64,000 bases of DNA from Nymphaea colorata (lineage: Eukaryota > Streptophyta > Magnoliopsida > Nymphaeales > Nymphaeaceae), in contig NC_045144.1 of NCBI RefSeq assembly GCF_008831285.2, positions 2,844,268 through 2,908,267 on the forward strand. The letters are read 5' to 3'. The translations under genes and the position numbers were made by a program. The notes under the pieces were generated by a model, which saw only the letters and a list, made by a program, of their open reading frames with translations, did not search any database and was not told the origin of the DNA. This document shows, one piece after another, positions 10,891 to 24,600 of this stretch; the stretch's first letter is position 1; the number at the start of each line of letters is the position of its first letter.

Positions 10891-13800
10891 GTGCTGATGC
10901 GAGCCTTCTTTTGAAATGACGCTGATATAATGAGAAAAAATGGTGTTAATTTTTTCCGATTCTTGCAGTTGGAGATGATCTTACCTGATAGAGCATATGC
11001 ATTTTTCTCCCATACACACAAAGCTCAGAAAGAAAATATGCCTTTGTTAGACAAGGTACTGTACTTGAACCACTTGCAACTATTTTATGTGAATTTCCTG
11101 TTCATCTGACTCAATCATGAATCTGGGAATGACCTTTAGAGTATTTTATGCTATGCAGATTCTTACAGAGCGGGTTACATTATTTGATTATGAGCTTATT
11201 GTGGGTGAAAATGGGAAAAGGTTGTTAGCATTTGGCAAGTATGCTGGAAGAGCAGGAATGATAGACTTTTTAAGTGGACTTGGAAAAAGTGAGGATAAAT
11301 AACAAACTAGAAAAATTTTCTTCTTAACAATATTTCCCTTTTAAGAGGTGAAAATATGCATCATTGTCCAACTTTGGCAACAAAGTACCCACTAATTTTA
11401 GTCTGAGTTTCCATTTCAAGAAGATGGGTGGACGACGTCATCATTTTTCTGCCTTTGCCCCTACAAATTTAGAGGTTGTTTTGAGGCACTGTGGTATACT
11501 CTGAATGAAGGAATTAATAACTTACAGAATGCAGAAGTACTTAGAAACATTTGGAATGAAGTTTGCACTTTACAGAAGCTCAGACATGATTTGAGGGCAA
11601 AGTACTTCATTTTATAAGTTTTTTAGTCTCTACTATGTCAAATGCTTGTTGAGGGCTACTTTTTTTTTCCCAGGATATTTGAATCTTGGATATTCAACAC
11701 CTTTCCTTTCCCTCGGAGCATCTTACACTTATCCTACCTTATCTGCTGCTAAGGCTGCAATTATTGCTGTTGGTGAAGAAATTGCAACATTTGGACTGCC
11801 ATCTGCTGTCACTCCTATAGTCTTTGTTTTTACAGGCTCTGGCAATGGTAAGAAGTGTAGCCGTAAATGTTTCTTAATAATTATGCATTTTTTTATGTTA
11901 AAGGTAAGCTGATTAGGACCTGTAGTCTTCACCCTTTCTTTTTTGGTTTTGTTTCTACAACTTTTTTTTTCTATTTTCAAAATCAGGAAAGACTTTACCT
12001 TGATATTTTAGATGAAAGAAGCATGTGACACTTTATTGTCGTTATTTTCTAGAGAGCTTCCCATCAGCCCAAATTGAAGTTTTGATACATGCTGATTCAT
12101 TGAAATGTTTGACCAGCTTCTGTTATGTCTAAGGCTGACTTTTCTTATTTTTCATATTTATTGATGATTTTACTAGGCATGTGTGAATGTATTTCTTGAA
12201 GCATCAATGTAAAGCATTTTCATACTTCAATTTTTTTTTTTCAACTAGGAGAAGTTAATTTGAAACAAACATCAAAATTTTTACAACTGACTCTGAAGGA
12301 GTATATATGTCAAACTTATTGAAGAACTATTTACAGGAAAATGAAATCTTTTTGTCCAGAAACCCAGAAAAATTGGTGTTTCAGAAACAAAGCATCGTCA
12401 TATCATCAAAACCACAAGAAAATACTTTTGTTTTCTAAAAATATTACCAAGAATTTTTTGGCTGAGGCAGCACGTACTTCTATTAACTTAATCAACAAGA
12501 TGCCTTCTAGAACCTTATGCAAGATATCATCCTTCCGAAAACATTATGATATTGAACCAAACAACGACAAAATTGAAACTCTTTGGTCGTAAATGTTACA
12601 TTTTTTTTAAGTCATTGGAAATTCTGAAAGTCAAAAAGGTTATAGATGTTATGACATGGACAAAGATAAACCTTATGTCTCCTGCAAGTTATTTTTGTTG
12701 AAAATAAAAAAGGATTTGAGGAAAAGGAACCCAAACATAATATAGAGTGTTCTTTCCTACATGAACTATTACATTGGCATAATGAGGATGATCAAGCAGT
12801 ACTCCATGATAATTATCCAATTTATCAAGATACTCCCAATGATATTGAGCCATTTTTAATTACCTGTAACAGGAGAGAACAGTGTTATAGAACATGTGTT
12901 TTATTTGAAAAAGAACATGAAACAAAAACATTAAAACAGGTTGGCTGAAGCGAGTGGGAAAAACACATTTTTTTTTGGAAAAAATGCTAAAATGAAAAAA
13001 CACGTTCTTTTTAAATTTTTCTCGTTTTTTCCATTTTTTGTGTTTTTTTATATTTTTTACATTTTTTAGCTACCGGATTTTTATTTTCACATTTTTAACG
13101 CACTACTTTTAGGGTCTAATCTTTTGTGACTTTTTTAAAATTTTCCAAGATTTTCCCAAGAAAAATAATTTTTCCATATTATATTTGAGAAAAACCTCAC
13201 TATTTAATACTAGACTTGGGCATCGGGTCAGCCCGGCACCCGAAAACCCGAGCCCAGGTCAGCCCGGCACCCGAAAACCCGAGCCCGGGCCTAGGCTCGA
13301 TACTTGAGCTCAGGCCTGGCCTGATTAAAATAAAAAGTATTTTTTAAATATAAAAAATTTAAAATTTAAATATAAAATATATTTTTAATAATACAATATA
13401 TATTGTTATTAAATAAAAAATAATAAATAAATTAAAAGAAAAAAAAAACTAATCGGGCTGAAGGCCCCATTGGGCCGACCCGGACGTGCTTTTTGGGCCT
13501 GGGCTCAGGCCCGATCGGGCCGGGTACTGGGTACCTGTCAGGTACCCGGGCCTGGGACCAGGCTTATTTAATACCAGAGAACGATATTTGTGCCAATGGG
13601 AGAGAGACATCCAACAATGGTTGTATAGAAAACGCTAGCCCTAGGCCCATTATTGGAAGATCAATAATATGTAAATAAAGCTATTACATAGTTATGCAAC
13701 TCAAGGCCTGTAAAATATCACAGGACTGGATAAGAAGAGAACGAAAACCTCAAGCAGCAATAGGGAGCAGCATATAAATGACTGGGATTAAGATGCTATT

Positions 13801-16800
13801 TATATACAAGAGAAATAAGAAGAAATGAGAAAAAGGGAGCCAAGATCTAGCCATTCGGCTAGCTCCTCCTCTGTCAAAGGTTAACTTTGAACTAGTAGAA
13901 TCCAAACATAAAAACAAAAAAAATTAAAAATAATTTAGTATAAACAAAAGAATAAAAATACAAAAAAGCTATATACAATTATATATGTTACAATTATATA
14001 TGTTAAATGTATATATACACATATAAATATGTAGTCATACATGCATTAAACATATACGATTATAGATGAATTGCACGCACACACACACACACATATATGT
14101 ATAGATATGTAGTCATACATGTAAATCAGGCCCAAAACTTGACAAGGTAAGTACTTCAAGAGATAAACTCTTGTGGCTTCCAACAACTTCAATAAGTAAG
14201 TCAAAATAAACCTCAACCTTGAGGAAAAGATAATATATATTAAACCCATACTAAAACCCACATCTTGTCATGAAGCTGTTCAAAGTCCTCAATGAATAGA
14301 AACCAGAATGCTGAATTGAATGCCATAGAAAATGCAAGGTTTGGGAAATTCGCTCCCTGCCTTTAGGTAAGAAAACCATAGGGCGTATGTGGGTTTTCAA
14401 AGTCAAAATCCAAAGTGATTTTCTCAAAGATTCAAAGCAAGTTTATTTGCTGAAGCTTATTCTTAAGAATATGAAACAAATTATGAGGAAAAATTTGCCC
14501 ATGTTTCTTGTGCGATGTCTATCAGAACTCTTTATATTGGTATGTCCTCCTATTAAGCAATGGGCTCCTATGTTAAATAAATTTTACAAAAGCATGTTTA
14601 AATGGAAAATTACATGAGCAAGTGGTTTTGGAACCTCTCCCTGGACAAAGTTGATTGGTTAAAAAGGCTCTTTATGTGTTGAAACAAGCTCCCAAGGCTG
14701 GGTACGATAAATTTATTAGTGTCACGATTGAGCATGGTTTAGATCATGCTATTTAGACATTCCTCTTTTCATTAAAAATTCAACTAATGGATTGCTTTGC
14801 TCTTTAAATTGATGATATGATCATCACAAAAAGTTTCAAAATAGAGTGAAACAAATCAAAAAACTTTTGAAAGGTATGGTTCAGATGTCTGATTTGCATT
14901 TCCTCAAATATTTTCTCAGTATTGCACCTACTAATGCTGATTGAGGAGGTGATCCTAATAATTAGTGTCCCACTACTCTTGGGGATTCCAACTGACCTCT
15001 CTTGGCTCGATAGAGGGACTAATATGTCTGTTTTGATGTGTGCTTCCTAGAAGCTTTTCAGCCATTGTGAGTACATTCTTTGATGCCTATTCTTCACATT
15101 TTTGTTGGTTGATCTTGTGAGCTTTGAGTGCTTCTCCTCTTTATGGAAGATTTCAGATATTTTGATACTTATTGACATCTATATCTTGTGTGTGTGTGTG
15201 TGTGTGCGTGCATAGAGGGCTGAGTTTAATGTTGCAGACCATGAGTATATTTCATGCTGAAGGCTCTCTTTCCAGTTAGAATAGAACAATATGACATGCG
15301 TTTATTGTTACAGCCGGCAGCCTTAGGGAGAGACACGTTAATCCATTTACTAACCCTAATCTCCATAATAAAGAGATTAGGGTTGAAGAGAGATTTACAA
15401 AGTACATCAACAGAAAATAGAGGAATGTATAAAGAGACCTCCTAACTATTAAATATTGCAAAGAACCACCTACAAACATAAACTCTTATAATTCAACACT
15501 CCCCCTCAAGCTGGAGCATACATATTAATCATGCTCAACTTGTCACAACGTCTAGAATAATCACCAATAGGAAGAGCTTTAGTGAAGACATCTGCAGCTT
15601 GATCTTTTGATGATACATGAATGGTGGCTATGGTTCCTCCTTGAACAAGATCCCGAATGTAATGGCAGTCCATTTCAATATGTTTAGTTCTCTCATGGAA
15701 AACAAGATTGTTCGCAGTATGTGGCTGCTCGATTGTCACAATATATCTTCATGGGAAGCGGAATCGACACACTTAGGCTAGATAACATGGATTTAGCCCA
15801 AGTCATTTTAGCGGCAGTTTGAGCCATAACTTTGTATTCAGATTCTGCACTAGATCTTGACACCACACCTTGCTTTTTGCTTCTCCAGGATATAAGGTTG
15901 CCTCCTACAAATACACAGAATCCTGTGGTATGATTTCCTGTCTTCGACTGAGCCAGCATAATCAGCATCACTATAGGTTTCCACTTCCAGGGTCTTGCCT
16001 TTTGTGAACAAAAGTCCTTTGCCAGGAGATGATTTCAGATATTTTACCACCATTAAAGCAGCATCCCAATGAACTTTCCTGGGTCTTTCCATAAATTGAC
16101 TTAGTTTCCCCACTGCAAAGCTAATATCTGGTCTGGTCACGGTAACATAGAGGAGCTTTCCAATAAGACCTGTATGATCGAGAATCCACTAATTCTAATT
16201 GCTCATCATGAAGATGTATGTGTGGATTCATAGGTAGATTGGCTGGTTTAGCTCCTAGCATCCCGATGTCCTGCAATAAATCAAGAACATACTTTCGTTG
16301 AGAGAGAACTACACCTTCTCTGTTGCGAGCCACCTCTATTCCCAAGAAATATCGTAGATGACCAAGATCTTTCGTCACAAAATGTTTTTGAAGAAACAAC
16401 TTTGTATCAGAAATTTCTTGATCGGAGTCACCTGTCAGGATAATATCATCAACATAAACCACTAGAACAGTCATACCCCTGGAGTTCTTCTTGATAAACA
16501 AAGAATGATCAAGAGGGGATCTCGCAAAGCCACACTTTGAGACTACCTCAGAGAACTTGTGAAACCACGCACGAGGACTCTGCTTTAGTCCATAAATAGC
16601 TTTCTTCAGTTTGCACACTTTTTCACACTCCCCCTGTCGTTCAAACCCTGGTGGTTGTTGCATATAGACAGTCTCATCAAGATCACCGTAGAAAAATACA
16701 TTTTTTACATTGTTGAGAAAACGTTATGTTTATGTTTATGTCTGCCAAATTTTGGGGAGATGCAATCTTAACCGCATGTTACCTAATAAATAGAATGTCT

Positions 16801-19800
16801 TCCTCTTCAATAGACAACAAGATACCCATTCAGATCCTTTACCCAAATAAGGCCTTGTTCTCTTTACCTCCACGGGTATTTGGATGCACATGCTTTGTAC
16901 ATCAACTTGGACCTAATCGAGATAAACTTGCTGCACAAGCAACTAAGTCTGTCTTTGTGGGATACTCTCGAAATCAATAAGGGTATCGATGCTTAAATCC
17001 TATATCTAATCGAGAGTTTGTCAGTGCTGATGTAACCTTCCACGAGTCTTCTCCGTTCTTTGCTGCTAGCTCTTCAGATTCTCAGTCTGAGATGCCCTCC
17101 TCTTTTCCACTTCCAATTTCTCCTATTCCACTTGAGTCCATTTCGTTTATTTCACCTCCTACTTGTCCCAATTCCTCCAGTCCACGGTTTAAGGACCCTC
17201 CTCTTATATATTCAAGAAGAAATCCATCATCTAATGACCTTGCACCGTCTTGCTCTCGAGAGGTACGTAATTATGTTTTACACAATATGCCTGAGTGTTC
17301 CATTGATGCTTCTCATCCTGATGATTTACCTATTGCACTACGTAAAGGGATCAGACAATGTAGTACATCTCATTTGGGAAATCATATATGCAAATTTATT
17401 GATGCCTTGTCAACTACTTCAGTTCCTATATCTCATGAACAAGCTCTTTTGGATTCTAAGTGATACCAAGCGATGAAGGAGGAGATGGACTCTCTTGTAT
17501 CTCGCCGTACTTGGGATCTTGTCGAACCTCCATCTGGGGCAGATATTGTCGGCTCAAAATGGGTCTTCATTATCAAGTATAATTCTGACGGTACAGTTGA
17601 GCGATACAAGGCACGGTTGGTTGCAAAAGGGTACACACAGACGTATGGTATTGATTTCTTTGAAACCTTCTCTCTTGTGGCATGTTTGGGTACTATACGA
17701 CTCATTATATCTGTTGATGTTCATCATGGATGGAATATGTACCAATTAGATGTCAAAAATGTCTTTTTATATGGGGATCTATCTGAAGTAATATATATGC
17801 AGCAACCACCAGGTTTTGAAAAACAGGGGGAGTGTACCAAGGTATGTTTATTAAAGAAGACTATATACGGTTTGAAGCATAGTCCTAGAGCATGGTTTCA
17901 AAAATTGTCTGTTGTTGTATCCAAGTTCGGGTTTCATAGATCTCCTTTAGATCATTCATTGTTTATAAAAAGGTCTTCACAAGGTATGGTGGTTATGGTG
18001 ATATATGTGGATGACATCATTTTAACTGGTGACAGCGAGCAAAAAATACAAGATACAAAAGCGTATCTCCAACAGCACTTTGTCACTAATGATCTCGGAT
18101 CCCTACGTTACTTCTTGGGGATAGAAGTAGCAAGAAGTAAAGAAGGTTTAGTTCTTTCCCAAAGAAAATATGTTCTTGATTTGCTCCAAGTGACAGGTAT
18201 GACTGGAACCAAACCTGCATCTATTCCTATGAACTCTCGTATTCACTTATATGATGATAAATCCGAGCCTGTGGATAGCAAGTCATATAGATCACTGATT
18301 GGAAAGCTACTATATGTAACCGTAACTCGGCCTGATATATCCTTTGCTGTGGAAAAATTGAGTCAGTTTATGGACAAACCAAGAAAAGCACATTGGGATG
18401 CAGCCATGCTTCTATTGAAATTTCTAAAGGGTTCTCCTGGAAAAGGTCTATTATTTAAAAAGGGTTCATCACTCCAGATAGAAGCTTATTCTGATGCAGA
18501 TTATGCAGACTCTATTGATGACAGAAAATCTACTACGGGATTCTGCATTTTTGTTGGAGGTAACTTAGTTTCTTGGTGAAGCAAGAAACAAGCTGTTGTG
18601 GCTCGATCTAGTGCAGAGTCAGAATACCGAGCCATGGCTCAAACGACAACTGAAATTACTTGAGTGAGAGCCATGTTAGAAGGCCTTGGAATTCAAATAC
18701 AACTGCCTATTAAAATGCACTATGACAATAAAGCAGCTACTCATATAGCCAATAATCCTGTCTTTCACGAACGGACCAAACATATCGAGGTGGATTGTCA
18801 CTATATTAGAGACTTAGTTCAAACAGGGATTATTTCTACTGAATATGTTGCTTCTCAAGATCAAGCTGCAGATATATTTACTAAAGCTCTTCCTATATCT
18901 GATTTTACAAAGTGTTGTAACAAGCTGAGCATGATAGACATCTATGCTCCAGCTTGAGGGGGAGTGTTGAAAAAACGTTATGTTTATGTTTTGAGGTTTT
19001 TTGCAGTGTTCAAACTTTTATTAGGTAGTTCTTTGAATTTTTAAAAAACTTTATTGGACTCTTTATGTAAAGGGTTAAACTTAACCCTAATTACTTTTTT
19101 TTATTATATGAGAAGAGTGGGAGCCGTAAGAAACTAACGAGCTCTCTTCTCTCTCTCATTCTTCTCTCTTGTTCTCTTTTCTCTACCTTCTCTCAACGGT
19201 TCTATCCTCTACGTCTTCGTTCTTACGGACTCAACAATGAAGTTCAACAGACATCAAGCTGGTACATGTGCCAGTCATGGTATACAACCACAGAGATGAT
19301 AAGACAAATGGTCCCCAACCGAACAACAGGAGAGAAAGTCTCGAAGAAATCAACCCCGTAAGTTTGTGTGTAGCCCATAGCAACCAACCGAGCTTTGTAT
19401 CTTTCCATAGAACCATCAGAATTATATTTCAGTGTGAATACCCACTTGGAGCCAACAATGTCACAATTAGGAGGAGGATCAACAAGTTCCCAAGTGTCTC
19501 GCTGAACTAATGCATCCATCTCATCTTGCATAGCCTGTCTCCATTGAGTATCTAATAAGGCCTGTTGGTGACAAGTAGGAACTGCATGGGCCGCCAGAGC
19601 TTGAATAAATTGTTGCATACTTTTACCAACACCGTCAGTAGAAACAACATGAGATATAGGATGCAGAGTACATTGTCGCTTGCCTTTGCGAAGAACAATA
19701 AGTAAGTCCTGATAGGGATCAGATGGACTAGGTATACTCACTTCAGATGTACTTACCTCCTGAGAAGCGGTTGGGAAAGGATCATGAGAAGGGTCTTGTC

Positions 19801-21614
19801 GATGTGTGTAGACTAGCGGAGGATCATGAAACTTAGACAGTACAACGGGAGAATCCCCAGATGGAGACTCGTAAGGGAATGACTCCAAAGGAATAGGAGG
19901 AATAGGTGGTGGGTTAGATGACAGTGGCATCTCAGTAGAGGGAGGTGAGGAACTATAATAAGGTTGAGGGTCAAAGCATTTGTAACCTTTATGATTCCTG
20001 GAATAACCAATAAATATACACTTAATGGCTTGGGCATCCAATTTATCACATGTGGGTCCAAGTATGTGAACGAAGCATGTGCAACCAAATACTTTGGGAG
20101 CTACTGGAAACAAGGGTCGTTGTGGGTACACAAGTTTAATGGGAAACTTATTTTCAATGGAGGATGAGGGTAAACGGTTGGTCAAGTAACAGGCAGTGAG
20201 GATGGCATCTCCCAAAAAATATGCAGGTAGATTAGTATGAAGGGAGTGTGCCATATTTAAAAGTTGGCGATGTTTCCACTCAGCTACGCCATTTTGTTGG
20301 GAGGTATAGGGACAAGTAAACTGAGGAGAAATGTCATTATCAAAGTAAAATTTCATTAAGGTAGATGTCTTAAACTCAAGAGCGTTATCAGTGCGAATGC
20401 TTTTAACAAGAATACCAAACTGAGTCTTTTTTTTCAACAATAAGGTTCTTGAGAGTAAATATGACTTCAGACCTTTCTTTCAAAAGAAAAACCCAAGTGA
20501 TTCGAGAATAATCATTAACAACGATAAAGAAATAACGAAATCTAGACCTACTAGCAACTCTGCTAGGACCCCACACATCAACATGAAGAAGATCAAAATT
20601 GTCCACAACTGGATGGACTAAGTCTTAATGAATAACTGCTATGGGTGTGCTTGCCAAGTTGACAAGCCTCACACTAGAACGACTCTGGAACTGATAGATG
20701 AGGAAGTAGGTGGCGGAGCTTGGAGACAGATGGATGACCAAGTCTGAGATGCCACTGGAAGGAGGAGGACAATGAAGAAGTCGAGACAGCTACAATACCC
20801 ACAGAATCAGACAGGAAGTAGATGCCTCCTTATAGCTTTCACCAATCGTCTTCCCAGTTTGCGAGTCCTGAAATGAACATACACCAGAGTCAAATGTAAC
20901 ACAACAATGTAAATCATTAATCAATTGTCCAACTGATAAAAGATTAGTGGGAAACTTAGGAGCATATAACATATTAGGAATTGTCATAGACTGAGAAATC
21001 TTAATATCTCCATAACCCATAATAGGAGACCATCTACCATCTGCAAGTCTCACATGACGTGTCTGAGGTAATGACTGCAGCACGATAAACATAAAAGTCT
21101 ACTACAAAAGTGCATCGATGCTCCTGAATCAATAATCCAAGTATTACCTGTATCATGTGGAGTAGTATCAACGGACATACCACTGTTTATCATAATTGTA
21201 GAGGCCGGCGGTTGAGTAGATCTCTGTGCTAAGAACTCCTCATACTCTGACTTGTTGATATTCACAGTCACAGTCTCAGGATTGGAAGAAGATAAAGACC
21301 CCTCTACTACTGATGAAGCTGCCTGGATAGATCCAATAGAAGACTGTAATGAATTTTTGCCCTGCTTAGATGCAACACCTCTTCCTATGGGTATAGCGGA
21401 AGGACGACCAAGCTTATCCCAATATCTATCTTCCAACTTAGGAGCATCTAACTTTATAGTAGAGCCATAAGAAAAGAGATTGGCTCATATTGCATGTCTG
21501 TCTTACCTTCAGTGGCCATAGTGCACGACTTGACAATGTGATCTTAATATGGTGGCACTATGATACAATCAAGAGTATAGCGTGCAACAATCAACTTGAG
21601 AAAACTTAGGCAGC

Positions 21615-21690
<76 letters not shown>

Positions 21691-24600
21691 CTCGCACCAA
21701 AAGCAGTCCTTAAAAAAAATTTCTGTGAACTTGCTGCTCAATAAATCAGTCCACCAATCACAGCAATCAATAAATGAACAAGGATATATGAACTAGTTAT
21801 TCAAAACAGGCCACAGGCTTCTACGTATCCACATATGCATATAAAAAAAAACTTTGCTATTCAAATCAGTCCACCAATCACAACAATCAATAAATGAACA
21901 GGAATATATGAACTTGCTGTTCAAAACAGTCCACCTGGCTTCTACGTATCCACGTAGGCATAAAAAAAAACTTTGTTGTTCCAAATCAGTCCACCCGATT
22001 ATAAAACAGACATTCAATCTGAAAAAAAATACCCAATGTGCGGCTACTCCACTTGCAGCCACTTTTCCACAGTCAACAAAAATATGATAAGAATATGGTC
22101 CACGTGCATTAAATCTTCCACGAGCCCAGATCTGAACAAGAATTCACATGCAACTACTTTTCCACGAGCCTAGATCTGAATAATAATGGAGTCCCTGTGC
22201 TGCTATTCATCAACGAAGCTAGATTTGACTTACAACTTTCCACTGCAACTCCCACGCAGTTGCTTATGCTCCACTACATCCACGATGGGGACCTAATCAC
22301 ACATTCTTCACACATGTGATTAGGTTCCCCTTCCACGCTGCTTCACTATCTTTCGATCAGCAGAGAGAAGAGAGAAAGGAAGGATAGAGGAAGAGAAGAA
22401 GTGGGAAGAGATGGGAGAGGAAGAGGAGAAGGGTCGCCGGAAAATCACAACAGCCATTGGCGGAGAAGGGTGGAGATCGCCGGCTCTGATACCATGTTAC
22501 AGCCGGCAGCCTTAGAGAGAGAAGCGTTAATCCATTTACTAACCCTAATCTCCATAATAAAGAGATTAGGGTTGAAGAGAGATTTACAAAGTACATCAAC
22601 AGAAAATAGATGAATGTTTAAAGAGACCTCCTAACTATTAAATATTGCCAAGAACCACCTAGAAACATAAACTCTTCTAATTCAACATTTATGTTATTGC
22701 AAGCTACCGTGTGAGTCAGCTTATTGTTATCTATTCTAAGTTGAAACAGAAGATTAAAAATGGTTTTACCGATTTTTTGTTAGAGTCCACATTCATTTGA
22801 GTTAGTGCTCCTTAAGCATTTGACATTATTTTGGACTTCTCTACTACTTCTAGAGTCATCAGACTTTGAACATGAACAATATGACGCCTCATATGTGCAA
22901 CATAGGCCCGAGAGCATGAATGGTGCTTTTGAAATGGATCTACTTCATTTTTTGATAGATTTCTGAATACTTACATTTCATGAATTAGTAGCTACTTCTA
23001 CTAAATCATGGTGAATTCCCTATGAATTTCAGATGTATTGTGTTTTATGATGTCCTGCATTTCTTTATTAATAGGAAGCCTCATCACTCTTTTTCTTTTT
23101 GAATCTCCGGTTCTACCAATAGTATTCCAAAATTTACTGATTGTTTCATGATTTGGTATGTCCAATATCCGAACATTGTCTTCTTACATGTTTAATGTAT
23201 TTGGCTTATTTTAGTTTCTCAAGGGGCACAAGAAATTTTTAATCTGTTACCTCATTCATATGTGGATCCGTGCCAGCTTCCAGAGGTTGTTGAAATGGTA
23301 ATTACGTGCACATTTCCTATGATTTTTCCACTGTTAGCGGTACCTGTAAATTAAACTATGACATGCGATTTTATGTGCATTGTTCTATTTCGAACTTAGG
23401 AATTTCAGCATAGGCATTCCTAGTTCCCTTTGTTTCACCAGGGTTCCCAATGGGATTGCGCTTATGAGCAAATACCTTTTGAGTACATACATCGTTGGGC
23501 TCATGCTTCATGTGCTAACTTGAATTTGTCCAAGTTCTCAACAATAGTTGAATCAGCACATGTGTTGGTTGGTTTCCCAATACTCCACTTCTCCACAAAC
23601 GCCAACATAGTTTCTTGGTTGCTTCCACATAGAGTAGTCAGGGTATAGTAGCTCCACCTCTTCATGTTTGAAAGATAAACAACTGAAAACAATGAAAATG
23701 GACCTTTCAAAAAAGTAGCCCAATAGCTAGTTCATGGGTTTTGTCAATGTATTTTGACCAAAACCTGATGAAGAAAAGGACATAAAATAAAAATAAAAAC
23801 AAAAACTTGAAGGGGACATCACTGAACACAAAAATAAATATTGGCATATTCATACATGTATATACATGTATGTCTCTATTTGTTTTTCTGTTTTCCTTTT
23901 TTATGAGCTTATTGCCTTGCCTTATATATATTTTGTATTTTTTCAGTTTTCTTCTTCTGTACTTTTGTGATTTTTTTCTTCCTAAGGTAGCAATGACTGG
24001 CTCCCACTAGCTAGTTCCTCCTCTCATTTGATTACATATTAAGGAATGAGACTTCCTTGCCTGGTGAGGCTTTGAATTATATTTTACTAATAGAGAATCA
24101 GAGATAATTTTCTCCATTCTTTCTTTTGGGGCCTTAGTGCACCACTTGGTTTTGTTTAGCATGTTTTAGAGCATTCATCAGTGCCGCTTGTGCTTTTGGA
24201 GGTTGGACATATATGCAACATCCTTCATAGTGTGAGTTTTCTTGAAGATATCGAAGCCTTATTTGCATAATTGTGTTTAGCTACTTGACCCTGGTTGAGA
24301 CATTGATGCAAGCAAGAATGTGAGTTATGATAACATCATATCCTACCTTCCACTTTTCCCATTTTTTCTCATACTTAACTACAACTTTGTTTCTTCCAGC
24401 TCCTTCTAGTCCCTTTTTTTTTTTCCATCTATAGTTTTGGTTAGGAGTAGTTTAGGTTCCTTTTTGTAACCAGCAACAAGTCCCTGTAAGCCTTTTACTC
24501 CTAATGAAATGTTCCCTAGCCCATTGAACTTAGTTGTATAACCCACTTATATTCATAGCCCACCTGTTGCAATATTAAACTTCCTAGCTTATTTCCATAA

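Larger units (their letters stand above)
16711..19249 (+). mobile_element. Copia element B, + strand, nested in A, 5' half deleted
   Basis: Inserted into the RT gene of A, splitting the YQLDVKNVF motif. The target copies are TACAT (16706-16710) and GACAT (19250-19254), one mismatch. The 3' LTR is 18965-19249 (285 bp, TGTTGAAAAAACG...TTCAACA). The left end keeps only the first 25 or so bases of the 5' LTR and then jumps to mid-integrase ([18 protein letters not shown]). The rest of the LTR, primer site, gag, protease and half of integrase are lost. It is younger than A, being inside it. Confidence 0.88.
15506..21519 (-). pseudogene. gag-pol pseudogene of element A
   Basis: Starts at an ATG at 21519 ([10 protein letters not shown]). 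A frame then reads [12 protein letters not shown] fused to [14 protein letters not shown], so gag is cut from its N-terminal block to the last residues of the CCHC knuckle. Next come protease [13 protein letters not shown] (about 21120), a frameshift, integrase ([14 protein letters not shown] near 20590, [19 protein letters not shown]), and RT from 19.5 kb. The RT frame is split by element B after YQLDV and resumes as [11 protein letters not shown] below 16710, with [10 protein letters not shown] near 16440. RNase H (SDADYAGS) ends at IYAPA and a stop at 15506. It is dead as a coding unit. Confidence 0.88.
15306..22687 (-). mobile_element. Copia element A, minus strand, gag-deleted, carrying nested element B
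   Basis: LTRs of 193 bp at 15306-15498 and 22495-22687 begin TGTTACAGCC and end AATTCAACA on the + strand. The 5-bp TSD TTTAT is present at 15301-15305 and 22688-22692. A tRNA-iMet-type primer site (GGCTCTGATACCA complement, 22482-22494) and a polypurine tract next to 15498 fix the minus orientation. I count 8 substitutions between the LTRs (about 4%). Pol is broken by frameshifts and by element B, and most of gag is gone. The long leader holds microsatellite and tandem-repeat DNA. The short LTR and pol words suggest the Ale/Retrofit group, not proven. Confidence 0.93.

Noticed and set aside
10803-11021. Minus-strand frame over LKR exons 1-2
   Set aside because: Shadow of conserved + strand coding sequence.
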